In this document: positions 54,257 through 63,342 of the stretch, piece after piece
Position numbering within the stretch: the first letter of the stretch is position 1
Layout of the letters: the number at the start of each line of letters is the position of its first letter
Position numbers and translations under genes: made by a program
Notes under the pieces: model-generated
Told to the model about the DNA's origin: nothing
Database searches by the model: none
What the model saw: only the letters and a program-made list of their open reading frames with translations
Assembly (NCBI GenBank): GCA_964550375.1
Contig: CAZJYX010000005.1
Location: 93,823 to 157,822, forward strand
From: JAAYXS01 sp964550375
Lineage (GTDB): Bacteria; Planctomycetota; Phycisphaerae; UBA1845; Fen-1342
Reading direction: 5' to 3'
DNA: 64,000 nucleotides

Positions 54257-55021
54257 ATGCTTGCCCAGATGCGAATTGTGCTCGTTTCGCCGAGCGGACC
54301 GGCCAACGTCGGCGCCGTGGCGCGCGTCATGGCCAACATGGGGCTGTCGGATCTGGTTATCGTGGCGCCGCGGTGCGACCTGCAGGACGAGCAGGCGCGC
54401 GCCTATGCCGCGCACGGTGAGACGGTGCTGGCCGCGGCCCGCGTGGTGGAAGACATTCCGGAAGCGCTGGCCGGTTGTGCACGCAGCTTCGCGACCTCGT
54501 CGAAGCTTGGCCTGTATCGGCGGCAGGCGGCCGTCACGCCGGCCGTCGCGGCCCCGGAGGCGCTCCAGGTGGCGCGCAGCGGCCCGGTCGCGTTCGCATT
54601 CGGGCGCGAGAGCTTCGGGCTGCGGACGGCGGAGCTGCTGCACTTCGACCGGGTCGTGTCGATCCCGGCCGACGATGCTTACCCCGTGCTGAACCTGGCG
54701 GCGGCCGTCGCGATTGTGTGCTATGAACTGCGGCGCGCCTGGGCGGCGAAAGCGGCCCAGCCGGAACTGCCACAGGCGATGCACTCCGGCTGGGCCCCGC
54801 ACGAGCGCAAGGAGCGCCTGTTCGAGCACCTGTTCGCGGCCCTGGATCGCGTGGGTTTCTTCTGCGGCCCGAACCCCGACCACCTCAAGTACGCACTGCG
54901 GCACCTGTTCGGCCGGCTCGACATGAGCATCAACGAAGTGGACATCCTGATCGGCATGGCCCGGCAGATCCAGTGGCACGCCGACCACCACGCCGCACCT
55001 GACGACTCGGCCGCCGACTGA
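54257..55021 (+). CDS. TrmJ-like SPOUT RNA methyltransferase
   Basis: A 254-residue protein of the SpoU/TrmJ class. Residues 5-30 (RIVLVSPSGPANVGAVARVMANMGLSDL) are the TrmJ opening. The knot motifs are VAFAFGRESFGLRTAEL and YPVLNLAAAVAIVCYELRRA. The C-terminal helical extension (HLFAALDRVGFF, LRHLFGRLDMSINEVDILIGMARQI) is as in TrmJ, which 2'-O-methylates tRNA position 32. It follows rsmG by 58 nt, so an RNA modification pair. Target specificity is inferred. Confidence 0.88.
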   Translation: MLAQMRIVLVSPSGPANVGAVARVMANMGLSDLVIVAPRCDLQDEQARAYAAHGETVLAAARVVEDIPEALAGCARSFATSSKLGLYRRQAAVTPAVAAPEALQVARSGPVAFAFGRESFGLRTAELLHFDRVVSIPADDAYPVLNLAAAVAIVCYELRRAWAAKAAQPELPQAMHSGWAPHERKERLFEHLFAALDRVGFFCGPNPDHLKYALRHLFGRLDMSINEVDILIGMARQIQWHADHHAAPDDSAAD

Positions 55022-55188
55022 CATCCGCCCCCGGCGATTGATACCCGAGCTGTGAGCGTCAGACCGCCGGCGCGGTCGCCCGGCCGGGCATTGCGGATTC
55101 CGGCCCGGGCGTGTACGTATCCCGTACGGCGTGAATGGCGGGATCATGGCCGGCCCACCGCCGACCGGCGCGCTTGTCAGGTATCGCG

Positions 55189-56724
55189 ATGCAGCTTGTC
55201 AGCCCGGACTTCGAGCGTTTCCAGGAGTTGGCGGGACGCCACAATCGCGTCCCGGTTGCAGTGCGGCTGGTCTGCGATGACCTGACGCCGGTGGGTGCCT
55301 ACGCCCGCCTGCAGGTCGGCGCGGAGCGCGCCTTTCTGCTCGAGAGCGTCGTGGGGGGCGAGAAGATCGCCCGCTATTCGTTTCTGGGGGCGGACCCGGC
55401 CAGTAGCTTCAGCGTCACGCGCGACGCCGTACGTAGCGTGAACCACGCCACGGGCGCCGAGGAGACGCTGCAATGCACGGATCCGCTGCGTGAGCTGGAG
55501 ACGCGGCTGGGTTGCTACCGGATGGCCGCGCAGCCGGGCCTGCCGCGCTTCGTCGGCGGCGCCGTCGGCTACGCCGGCTACGACGCGGTGCGCTACTTCG
55601 AACGGCTGGGGGCGGGGCCGCCGGACGACCGGCACCTGCCGGACCTGCTGTTCGACATCTACGAAACGACCGTGATTTTCGACCACGTGCACAAGACCGT
55701 GCTGGTCGTCGCGCTGGCCGCAGTCGCACCCGACGACAGCCGGGAGCAGCACCGCGCCGCCTACGATTTCGCCCTGGCCCGGCTGGCTGCCGTGGTGGCG
55801 CGCCTGGGCGAGCCGGTCGCTCTGCCGCCGGTTCGCGTAACGCTGGCCGCCTCCACGCCGCAGTTGGAGCGCTACGCGAGCAGCTTCGACCAGCCGGCGT
55901 TCGAGCGCATGGTGGCCGCCTGCCAGGAGTACATCCGCGCCGGCGACATCTTTCAGGTAGTCGTCTCGCAGCGCCTCAGCACCACGACCGCCGCCGAGCC
56001 GCTCGACATCTACCGCGCCCTTCGCGTCATCAACCCCGCGCCGTTCATGTTCTGCATCAAGTCGCCGCAGGTGACGCTGGTGGGGGCCAGTCCGGAGGTG
56101 ATGTGCCGAGTGGAAGATGGCGTCGTCACCAACCGCCCCCTGGCCGGCACGCGGCCGCGCGGCGCGAGTGACGCCGAAGACCGGCGGCTGCGCGACGAGC
56201 TGCTCGCGGACCCGAAGGAGCGGGCCGAGCACATCATGCTGGTCGATCTCGGGCGCAACGACGTGGGCCGCGCGTGCAAGCCGAACAGCGTGCGGCTAAC
56301 GGATGTCATGACGGTCGAGTACTGCAGTCACGTCATGCACATCAGCAGCACGGTGACGGGTGAGTTGGCGGCTGGCCGCACCGCGTTCGACGCCCTGCGC
56401 GCCACGCTGCCGGTCGGCACGGTGAGCGGGGCCCCCAAGGTGCGGGCGCTGCAGATTATTGATGAGCTTGAGCCGGTGCGGCGCGGTCCGTACGGCGGGG
56501 CCGTCGGCTACATAGACTTCGCCGGCAATATGGACACGTGCATCGCGCTGCGGACGCTGGTGCTCCGGCCGGAGGGGCCGGGCCGGTACCGCGTGGACGC
56601 CCAGGTCGGCGCCGGCATCGTGGCGGACTCCGTCCCGGCCGCCGAGTACCAGGAGACCATCAACAAAGCCCAGGGCATGCTGGCGGCAGTGCGCATGGCC
56701 GAGGAGCGCTTCCCACAGTCCTAA
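55189..56724 (+). CDS. trpE: Anthranilate synthase component I
   Basis: A 511-residue chorismate-utilising enzyme. The N-terminal domain has AFLLESVVGGEKIARYSFLGADP and GGAVGYAGYDAVRYFE. The catalytic domain has FERMVAACQEYIRAGDIFQVVVSQR, NPAPFMFCIKSPQVTLVGASPEVMCRVEDGVV, the conserved RPLAGTRPRG, DLGRNDVGR and TLPVGTVSGAPKVRALQIIDELEPVRRGPYGGAVGY. It makes anthranilate from chorismate with a glutaminase partner (TrpG) that is not adjacent in the window. The longer open frame to 55135 is not conserved. It is convergent, 15 bp, with a lipoprotein gene. Confidence 0.95.
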   Translation: MQLVSPDFERFQELAGRHNRVPVAVRLVCDDLTPVGAYARLQVGAERAFLLESVVGGEKIARYSFLGADPASSFSVTRDAVRSVNHATGAEETLQCTDPLRELETRLGCYRMAAQPGLPRFVGGAVGYAGYDAVRYFERLGAGPPDDRHLPDLLFDIYETTVIFDHVHKTVLVVALAAVAPDDSREQHRAAYDFALARLAAVVARLGEPVALPPVRVTLAASTPQLERYASSFDQPAFERMVAACQEYIRAGDIFQVVVSQRLSTTTAAEPLDIYRALRVINPAPFMFCIKSPQVTLVGASPEVMCRVEDGVVTNRPLAGTRPRGASDAEDRRLRDELLADPKERAEHIMLVDLGRNDVGRACKPNSVRLTDVMTVEYCSHVMHISSTVTGELAAGRTAFDALRATLPVGTVSGAPKVRALQIIDELEPVRRGPYGGAVGYIDFAGNMDTCIALRTLVLRPEGPGRYRVDAQVGAGIVADSVPAAEYQETINKAQGMLAAVRMAEERFPQS

Positions 56725-56739
56725 GCAACCGGCACCGAC

Positions 56740-59433
56740 CTACGGTATCTCGATAATCCGGAGTTGCTGTTCCGGCACTGCGATCTCCGTACCATCGAAG
56801 CGGAATGACACGTTGCTGCGTTCGAACCAGTTGTCGACCACAAGCAGCGTGACGCCGTTCTTGTCCTCGAAACGGCGGACATCGACCTGGTCCGGGAGCT
56901 GGGAGATCCCAGCCCGGTCAAGGTACACGGGCTCCCGCGCCCACCAGCCTACGCGGTTCCACTCGTCAATGATCTGGCGGACGGCGCTGCTAACCGGGTT
57001 GTAGTAGTCCGGCTGGCCATTGATGTATGCGGGTGCGTCAAACTTTGCGCCAAGCAGGAACACCTGCCGTTCCGTCCAGCAATTGTGGCCGCGCACCTGC
57101 GACCAGAACATCCAGTCGCCGTTGGCGCCACCCAAAAACATGATGCGATCGTCCATCAGGTATCGCCCGAAGCGTGGGAAGGTGGCGCGCACATACTCAT
57201 CCCCGAAGCCGTCCGGCGTCTGACCCGGCATGGTGGGCCAGCTCTCGCCGCCCCATAGTGAACCGCTGATGAGGAAGGCTACGGGGTACAAGTCTACCGG
57301 GAACTCTATCACAGTCATGGCCGGAAACGTCGTGTAGAACTGCTCGGCCATGATCAACGGGTCACCGTAGCGCAGCCCCCCAACCGTATCTAGGTAGAAC
57401 GCATTCGCCCCGTCGGCCTCGTTCTGCGCGAGCCACGCCAGAAACTCTGCAAGATACTCTGGGTCGCTGCCATCCAGGAAGCGATAGGGCTCCGACGGAC
57501 GAGCGTAATAGCCGATTAGCCCGCCATCGGCTACCACGGCATCCGCGAAATCGGGCAGGTCGGGAATGTACCGCGGGTGCATGGCTGGAACTACCAGGCA
57601 GCAGCCGGTCTCCTCACCCGGCTCCAACGGCGGCACCGGCCAATCATACCGCCCATCACCCGGACTCCGTTGGTAATTGCTCATTTGCCCCCAGCACTGT
57701 ATCCACGGGAAATCATCGCGCACGGCAGCATAAAGCGCGGCCAGACTACTCACATCGAATTGCGCATAGGTTTCCAGCCGGACTTCAAGGAAGCCGTTAA
57801 CCGTGCGCATAGCCTCCGGATAGTCCAGCGGATACAGTCCTTCCGCAAGCATATTGCTCTTGAGCCACGCCTTGTACTTGTCCACCACACTGTGCCACGG
57901 AATGTCACCGTCAGTCTCGTCACCCGACGCCGTTGCCACGATTGCCCCGTACTTGTGCGTCACGCCGCTCTGCAAGTATCCGACGTACAAGATGTGCATG
58001 CGCCCACGGGCGTAGCGCGGCATGGCTTGGCGTGGCGGCCAGTTCGTGGCGGCGATCATGCGGGCTTCAGTCTTATCAGCGATTGCACACAGCGGCGCAT
58101 AGGTCTGTCCTGGATAAAGCAAACCGTCCCATTCATCCGACAGGCTGTTGCTAAGTTGGGCCACGCCAGTTCTGTAAGGGTAATACAGCACGTCATCGCT
58201 ATCATCGTCATTCAGCGCATAGCGGTACTGGTGCCATGGGAACCAGACCTGCTTGATCGTACCCGTGCGCGACACCAGCGAGAGTTCCCACTGATCGTCA
58301 CCAACCAGTTGCACATCGGCCAGAACCAGCGCGTCGCTGTAATTCTGCGCCCCGCTGTAATGGTGTATTCGGTTGTCCGATGTCATAACGACAAAGCCCG
58401 GCCAGGGTGATTCGACGTTCGTTAACGTCACAACCACCTGGCGTGCCAGCGCCTGTGGACTGCTGATGTGCAGCACGCTGCCGTGGTTGCCGTACGGAAG
58501 CCGCTCACGATCAACGCTCACGAATACCGTTTCGCCGCCCCTGCCGGCCACCCCGGCACTCGGCGAAACGGTCACCCAGTCATCCTGCGGCGTAATGACA
58601 TACTCCAGTGCGGCGCCGCCGGTTGGCCACAGCGCCAGTTCCAACTCGCACGAGTCGGTACCGAATGCCAGCAACTCCGCATCCGAATGGAGCGCTGCGA
58701 TCAGGAGCCGCGCCGCCACCTCGGCTACCTGCCCGTCGGCAGTCGCCACGGTGATCGTGCCGAAGTGCTCACCTGCCGCTAGCCCGGTCGGGTCAACCGT
58801 GACGAGAATCTCGTCAGCCTCACCGCTGCTCGAACCGGTCCGAGGTGACACCTGCGCCCAGGCGACGTCTGCATCAGCCGAGTAAGATAGCGTACCGCCG
58901 CCACTGTTCTGCACCGTCAGCACCGCCGTGGTCGTTACCAGGCAGAAATCCAGCTCCCTCGGGCTTACCGCCAGCGCCGGAGCGCCGTCCGCGCCCATTG
59001 CCTGCGAGACCGTCCCGATCGCAACTACTTCCGCAACCACCTCGCTCTCCGCCGCAACCACAAGGCGGGCGGTATGCGTTCCACTTGCCAACTCCTCGCG
59101 GTCAAACCTGACGGTCACCTCCGTGACCTCAGCGCCAACGTAACCTCCAGTAACGTCCGTGCTGAACCCAGATGAATCGCTGTACACGCTGTAACGCATT
59201 GCTCGGGTTGATGCGTTCAGCAGCTTCAACGGCAGCTCTTCGGCGTCGGCCCCGAAATCCAGCGTTAGTGGAGAGACGGTCAGGCCCGAGCCAGTCGCCA
59301 ATCCGAATAGCCCGCCTGAGACCTCGGCTGGCTCGTATCCACACCCGATTCCAATAATCACGGTCAGGCAAAGCCCCATAGCGACGACGCCTACCCATCG
59401 CCGGGCGGCCGCGTGGAATCTTCTGGTGACCAT
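56740..59433 (-). CDS. BACON-repeat lipoprotein with C-terminal glycosidase-like domain
   Basis: An 897-residue lipoprotein (VIIGIGC lipobox). About residues 45-345 hold three BACON-like beta repeats: LTVSPLTLDFGADAEELPLKLLN, DADVAWAQVSPRTGSSSGEADEILV and PQDDWVTVSPSAGVAGRGGETVFVSV. The remaining ~550 residues have many Trp/Tyr/Asp motifs (KYKAWLKSNMLAEGLYPLD, DDFPWIQCWGQMSNY, FYLDTVGGLRYGDP, MTVIEFPVDLYPVAFL, RFEDKNGVTLLVVDNW) resembling the DUF6259-type TIM-barrel glycosidase domain. It may bind and cleave carbohydrate at the cell surface; catalytic residues were not assigned. It is convergent with trpE. Confidence 0.72.
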   Translation of the reverse strand: MVTRRFHAAARRWVGVVAMGLCLTVIIGIGCGYEPAEVSGGLFGLATGSGLTVSPLTLDFGADAEELPLKLLNASTRAMRYSVYSDSSGFSTDVTGGYVGAEVTEVTVRFDREELASGTHTARLVVAAESEVVAEVVAIGTVSQAMGADGAPALAVSPRELDFCLVTTTAVLTVQNSGGGTLSYSADADVAWAQVSPRTGSSSGEADEILVTVDPTGLAAGEHFGTITVATADGQVAEVAARLLIAALHSDAELLAFGTDSCELELALWPTGGAALEYVITPQDDWVTVSPSAGVAGRGGETVFVSVDRERLPYGNHGSVLHISSPQALARQVVVTLTNVESPWPGFVVMTSDNRIHHYSGAQNYSDALVLADVQLVGDDQWELSLVSRTGTIKQVWFPWHQYRYALNDDDSDDVLYYPYRTGVAQLSNSLSDEWDGLLYPGQTYAPLCAIADKTEARMIAATNWPPRQAMPRYARGRMHILYVGYLQSGVTHKYGAIVATASGDETDGDIPWHSVVDKYKAWLKSNMLAEGLYPLDYPEAMRTVNGFLEVRLETYAQFDVSSLAALYAAVRDDFPWIQCWGQMSNYQRSPGDGRYDWPVPPLEPGEETGCCLVVPAMHPRYIPDLPDFADAVVADGGLIGYYARPSEPYRFLDGSDPEYLAEFLAWLAQNEADGANAFYLDTVGGLRYGDPLIMAEQFYTTFPAMTVIEFPVDLYPVAFLISGSLWGGESWPTMPGQTPDGFGDEYVRATFPRFGRYLMDDRIMFLGGANGDWMFWSQVRGHNCWTERQVFLLGAKFDAPAYINGQPDYYNPVSSAVRQIIDEWNRVGWWAREPVYLDRAGISQLPDQVDVRRFEDKNGVTLLVVDNWFERSNVSFRFDGTEIAVPEQQLRIIEIP

Positions 59434-59686
59434 GAACTCTTCCTACTCTCCCCGAGGACACTTTCCCCAGGTTCACAACTTACACGCCTCCGACGTCAAT
59501 ATTGGAAAAGGCGGGACAGTTGGGCAAATGGGGCCGCGGAACTTGTGCATTCAATGCGAGCGAGATTCTTTAGCGGACGCCAAGAACCGACTGGGCGGGG
59601 CCGATAGCCCATTGGGCGAATACCTTCGCCACCATGCCGGGTTTTCCAGCGCTAGACGTCCGGGTTTCTCGCGTATACTGCGAGAC
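59434..59686. other. Divergent intergenic region between BACON lipoprotein and release-factor-like genes
   Basis: About 250 bp, less GC-rich than the flanks. The frame of the release-factor-like gene is open to 59426 but without family similarity. A TATACT hexamer at 59674-59679 is the only notable element. Confidence 0.4.
59674..59679 (+). promoter_or_regulatory. TATACT box ahead of the release-factor-like gene (possible leaderless start)
   Basis: It ends 7 nt before the ATG at 59687; no ribosome binding site is present. The spacing is identical to that at 45615 and 54244. Confidence 0.4.
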
Positions 59687-60268
59687 ATGGCTACGGAACG
59701 TCGGAGTATTACGGGCTGCCCAGAAGCGCATCTGACCCGCGAACCCCCAACAACTCCACACGAAGCGCTGCGCGATCGGCTGGAGTACGATGACGCGCGG
59801 CTGCTGGCGGAATGTGCGGTGCACACGTTCCGCGCCAGCGGGCCGGGCGGTCAGAAACGCAACAAGACCTCCTCCGCCGTCCGCCTCCACCACCAGCCCA
59901 GCGGCCTCATTGTGAAGGCCGCCGAAAGCCGCTCACAGCATGAGAACAAGGCCCGGGCCCTGCGGCGGCTGCGTGAGACTTTGGCCATAAGCGTGCGGCT
60001 GCCCCTGCCGGCGGAGATCAACTGGCCCACGGGCGTGCAGATAACGGACGGCCGCCTCAAGGTCAGCTCCAGTAACCCGGCCATCAACCAGGTGCTGGGC
60101 CTGGTGCTGGATGCTCTGCAATGGGCTGGGGGCAAGTTGCCCGAAGCCGCGGCTCACCTGGGCGTGACGTCTTCCAGCCTGACGCGCTTGCTCAGTGAGC
60201 ACCCGGCCGCGTGGATCGAAGCCAACCGCATCCGCAGCCTGGCCGGACTGTCGCCCCTCCGAAACTGA
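59687..60268 (+). CDS. Release-factor-like GGQ domain protein with extra C-terminal HTH-like domain
   Basis: A 193-residue protein. The peptidyl-tRNA hydrolysis motif is in FRASGPGGQKRNKTSSAVRLHH (GGQ ~55), then GLIVKAAESRSQHENKARALRRL, as in domain 3 of RF1/RF2 and ArfB-type rescue factors. Codon-recognition domains are missing, so it could rescue stalled ribosomes. After ~105 the protein continues with a distinct helical region (LPEAAAHLGVTSSSLTRLLSEHPAAWIEANRIR) that resembles a helix-turn-helix, unlike the basic tail of ArfB. The frame extends upstream, but the ATG at 59687 starts the family-like part. Confidence 0.82.
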   Translation: MATERRSITGCPEAHLTREPPTTPHEALRDRLEYDDARLLAECAVHTFRASGPGGQKRNKTSSAVRLHHQPSGLIVKAAESRSQHENKARALRRLRETLAISVRLPLPAEINWPTGVQITDGRLKVSSSNPAINQVLGLVLDALQWAGGKLPEAAAHLGVTSSSLTRLLSEHPAAWIEANRIRSLAGLSPLRN

Positions 60269-60355
60269 ACCACCCGAATCGACCCGTGCCCGCGCCAGTG
60301 ATGTCCGCGCTGCGAGCGTTGACGCCCCGAATCCGCACGGCTAACGTGCGGCGGC

Positions 60356-62185
60356 ATGGCCCTTTCCCGACGCCCCGCGACCGAAATCGGACCTTCCAGG
60401 CGGCACCGCCTGCCGCTCGCGCTGGTGCTCGCGGCTTGTCTTCTGGCTGCGACGGGATTCGGCGGCGGCGAGAGCCCGGCGAGCGAACTTGCGGTTGGGG
60501 GCGCGGTTGCGGCCGAACCGCAGCTAACGACGCCTGACGTTACCCCGGGAGCGTACTACGGGGCTTGGGTGCTGATTCCACCCGTCGTGACGATCCTGCT
60601 CGCGATAGCCTTGCGGCAAGTGCTGCCCGCGCTGACCGTCGGCATTCTCATCGCCGCATACATGCTGGCATGGTGCGCGACCCCCGGGGCATGGACGGAC
60701 ATAGCGATTGACGGTGTCCGCCGGGCCCTCGAGGGCTTCCTGGTCGCGGCGCTCAGCGATGGCGGCCACGTCCGGATAATCCTGTTCACGCTGTTCATCG
60801 GCGGGATGGTCGGCGTCATCGGCGCAAACGGCGGGACGGCGGCGATCGTCAACGCGGTGGCCCGCTGGGCGTCGAACCGCCGGCGCGGCCAGGTCGTCAC
60901 CTGGCTGGCCGGGCTGCTGGTGTTCTTCGACGACTACGCCAACGCCATGATCGTCGGGCCGGCCATGCGCCCCGTGTGCGACCGGCTCAAAATCAGCCGC
61001 GCCAAGCTGGCGTACCTGGTGGACTCGACCGCCGCACCGGTCTCGTCGATCGCGCTGATTGGAACGTGGATCGGGGCCGAAGTCGGCTTCATACACAGCG
61101 GGCTGATCGGGCTGGAGCAAGTGCCGCCGTTTCTGAGCGGCTTCGAGCTGGATGAGGGCTTCGCGTACGGGGCGTTCCTCAAGAGCATTCCGTACCGCTT
61201 CTACCCCATCCTCGCGCTGGTCATGGTCTTCCTGATCGGCTGGCTGAACCGTGATTTCGGCCCCATGCGCAGCGCCGAGCGCGCCGCGGCGACGGCCACG
61301 CCGGAGACGGCCGGCGCAGGCGCCGCCGCAAGCCGGCCTGGGCGAGCCTGGCACGCAGGTGTGCCGGTCGGCATTCTGGTCGTGGCAACGTTGGCCCTGC
61401 TGGTCCTCACCGGCTGGAGTGCCGTCCGCGCGACCGACCCCGATTGCCGCGGCTTCGAGCTGGTCCAACGTATCATCAGCGCCAGCGACTCCACGAATTC
61501 GATCCTGTACGGCGCGCTCGCCGCCTTGCTGGCCGCGCTGCTGATCACGCTTGCGACACGCACGTTGCCGCTAACGCAGACGATCGAGGCGGCCACCGAC
61601 GTCATGTCGCGCATGCTCCCCACGCTGATGGTGCTGGTCCTGGCGTGGGCGCTGTCGGACGCAATGCAGCAGCTTCAACTCGGCCAGGTGGCCCAGGCGC
61701 TGCTGCAGAGCGCGAACTTCGACGCGACCTGGCTCCCGCTGCTGATTTTCGTGGCAGCGTGCATTGTCTCGTTTGCCACCGGTACTTCGTGGGGCACGAT
61801 GGGCATCCTCTGCCCGGCCGCCGTGACGATCTCCGCCGGCCTGCTGGCGGATGCGCCCGCCGACCAGGCCCTGCCCCTGTTCTACGCCTCCATCGGTGCG
61901 GTCCTGGCGGGCGCCGTGTTCGGCGACCACTGCTCACCCATCAGCGATACGACCGTGCTGTCTTCTCTGGCCAGCGAATGCTCGCTGGGGACGCACGTCT
62001 GGACGCAGATGCCGTACGCGCTCACGGTGGGCGTGGTTTCGATTCTGTGCGGCGACGTGCTGTGTCGCGCCACGGGCCAACCCTGGTGGGTGGGACTGCT
62101 GGCGGGCGTGGTCGCCCTGGTGCTGATCGTCCTGCTCTTCGGCCGGCGCCCCGCGCCGCTGCCGGCCAACGCCGACTACAAGTGA
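60356..62185 (+). CDS. NhaC-family Na+/H+ antiporter
   Basis: A 609-residue protein with an N-terminal hydrophobic signal-like segment and about a dozen transmembrane helices. Family motifs: PPVVTILLAIALRQVLPAL, GLLVFFDDYANAMIVGPAMRPVCDRLKISRAKLAYLVDSTAAPVSSIALIGTWIGAEVGF, VSFATGTSWGTMGILCPAAV and GDHCSPISDTTVLSS. The FFDDYAN and DHCSPISDT motifs are diagnostic of NhaC/ion transporter superfamily members. It likely exchanges Na+ for H+ at the inner membrane; amine or dicarboxylate substrates are possible for the family. Confidence 0.9.
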   Translation: MALSRRPATEIGPSRRHRLPLALVLAACLLAATGFGGGESPASELAVGGAVAAEPQLTTPDVTPGAYYGAWVLIPPVVTILLAIALRQVLPALTVGILIAAYMLAWCATPGAWTDIAIDGVRRALEGFLVAALSDGGHVRIILFTLFIGGMVGVIGANGGTAAIVNAVARWASNRRRGQVVTWLAGLLVFFDDYANAMIVGPAMRPVCDRLKISRAKLAYLVDSTAAPVSSIALIGTWIGAEVGFIHSGLIGLEQVPPFLSGFELDEGFAYGAFLKSIPYRFYPILALVMVFLIGWLNRDFGPMRSAERAAATATPETAGAGAAASRPGRAWHAGVPVGILVVATLALLVLTGWSAVRATDPDCRGFELVQRIISASDSTNSILYGALAALLAALLITLATRTLPLTQTIEAATDVMSRMLPTLMVLVLAWALSDAMQQLQLGQVAQALLQSANFDATWLPLLIFVAACIVSFATGTSWGTMGILCPAAVTISAGLLADAPADQALPLFYASIGAVLAGAVFGDHCSPISDTTVLSSLASECSLGTHVWTQMPYALTVGVVSILCGDVLCRATGQPWWVGLLAGVVALVLIVLLFGRRPAPLPANADYK

Positions 62186-62210
62186 GCCAAGCCGCACCGC
62201 AGCGCAGCCT

Positions 62211-62678
62211 TCACGCTCGGCACAGATCGGCCGGACGGGCCTCGAGCAGCCGGACCAACTCCGGGACGGCCAGCTCCACCAGTACGCCGCGCCGCCCGCC
62301 GTTCACTATTATGGTCTCCAGCGCCAGCAGCGATTCCTCGATCAGGACCGGCAGCCGGCGGCGCGTGGCAAACGGCGAGATGCCACCGACGCGATAGCCA
62401 GCGATGCGCTCGGCCTCCTGCTGCTCCGCCAAGTCGGCGTGCTTCGCGTTGACTGCGACGGCCGTACGGTGCGGATCGAAGCGCTGGTCGCCCGGAATAA
62501 TCACGAGGTAGTAGGCGTTGCCGGTCGCCTTGACCACCAACGTCTTGCAGACCATCTCGAGCGAGCGGCCCACCGCCGCGGCGGCGTGCTCGGCACCGAT
62601 CTCCGTGAACTCGTAAGCCAGCACGGCAAACCGCGCATTCTGCGCACGCAGCCACTTCACGGCGTTCGTGTCGGACAT
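62211..62678 (-). CDS. ybaK: YbaK/EbsC family aminoacyl-tRNA deacylase
   Basis: A 155-residue YbaK-type protein: AVKWLRAQNARFAVLAYEFT, HAAAAVGRSLEMVCKTLVVKATGNAYYLVIIPGDQRFD, a conserved Lys in NAKHADLA and the family glycine-rich turn GYRVGGISPFATRRRLPVLIEESLL. YbaK hydrolyses mischarged Cys-tRNA(Pro) and related species. It is convergent with the NhaC antiporter gene (25 bp). Assigning YbaK rather than the close ProXp-type relatives is a best guess. Confidence 0.88.
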   Translation of the reverse strand: MSDTNAVKWLRAQNARFAVLAYEFTEIGAEHAAAAVGRSLEMVCKTLVVKATGNAYYLVIIPGDQRFDPHRTAVAVNAKHADLAEQQEAERIAGYRVGGISPFATRRRLPVLIEESLLALETIIVNGGRRGVLVELAVPELVRLLEARPADLCRA

Positions 62679-62871
62679 GGCTCAAATCCATGCGGTCATC
62701 AGGCGCGGCGCACTCCACGCGCTGTCGGTTCAACTCAAGTCAACCCGGCAGTTTGCATAGTGCAGAACCCCGGGTACGCACTTGGACCTGTATCTCACGA
62801 CCTTTCTGCGGAATCTGTGGCAAACTGTAAGGCAGCGATGGCCGCACTCATTTGTTGGTCCACCTCTTTAA

Positions 62872-63102
62872 CTCCATTCCTGCTCGCGGGCGCCAACTCG
62901 ACGGCCTCGGGCGGCCCAAAGAAGGCGCCTGCTTGCAGCGGCCCTATACGGCACTTCTGGCATTGCCGTGCTGAGTTTCTTGGTGATGATGATCTTCGAC
63001 TTGCCAAGGGACCCAGTCACCGCTCTAATCGTCGTTTGCGCCCTGGCATGCACTTGGGCCAGTGTGCGCCTTGGCCTCGATAAGCGCAACCGCTCCGATT
63101 GA
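62872..63102 (+). CDS. Small two-helix membrane protein, start uncertain (possible cassette gene)
   Basis: The frame is open from 62872 to the TGA at 63102 (77 codons) without a standard ATG near its left end; the true start is probably a CTG, TTG or GTG between ~62920 and 62980. It encodes RRRLLAAALYGTSGIAVLSF, then LVMMIFDLPRDPVTALIVVC and ALACTWASVRLGLDKRNRSD: two transmembrane helices with basic ends, a convincing membrane pattern. No family was recognised. It lies just before an Rhs core remnant in the same reading frame, like the next small membrane gene. Confidence 0.45.
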   Translation, partial: LHSCSRAPTRRPRAAQRRRLLAAALYGTSGIAVLSFLVMMIFDLPRDPVTALIVVCALACTWASVRLGLDKRNRSD

Positions 63103-63171
63103 GGCAAGGCGTCGCCGACGGCAGCGCGGGTCCGACCTCGAGAGCGGTGCGGCTGCCTGCTCTGTCGGGCT

Positions 63172-63342
63172 GTGCCGACCGCTGCAGATTGGACGGCGGC
63201 CGGCGCGGTGGCGGCGGAATCGGAGGAGGTTTTGCACTACGTCCGTGACGCCCTCGGCAGCGCGGTGGGCCTGCTGGACGCCGGCCAGCCGGACGCGATA
63301 CCGTCTTGGCCACACTCTGCCGAAAGGAGCCTCTGTGGGTAA
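63172..63342 (+). pseudogene. Rhs/YD-repeat core remnant, copy 1
   Basis: The frame encodes DWTAAGAVAAESEEVLHYV, RDALGSAVGLLDAGQPD and then a non-core tail to the TAA at 63342. HYVRDALGS(V)VGLLDAG is the hallmark of the Rhs-associated core domain. Only ~33 core residues remain and homology starts abruptly at 63187, so this is a displaced tip or decayed fragment. A GTG at 63172 could start it. It overlaps the next gene by 8 nt. Confidence 0.6.
63187..63286 (+). repeat. Rhs core direct repeat, copy 1
   Basis: This 100-bp segment matches 63901-64000 at 93 of 100 positions without gaps (counted by eye), in the same orientation, 714 bp apart (a multiple of three). Confidence 0.9.

Noticed and set aside
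62795..63007. 70-residue minus-strand frame near the Rhs remnants
   Set aside because: It is antisense to the two-helix membrane ORF, whose hydrophobic pattern is more protein-like; no motif was seen.
63062..63334. N-terminal extension of the 164-residue cassette membrane protein
   Set aside because: The extension runs out of frame through the Rhs remnant, is Arg-rich, and the ribosome binding site supports GTG at 63335.
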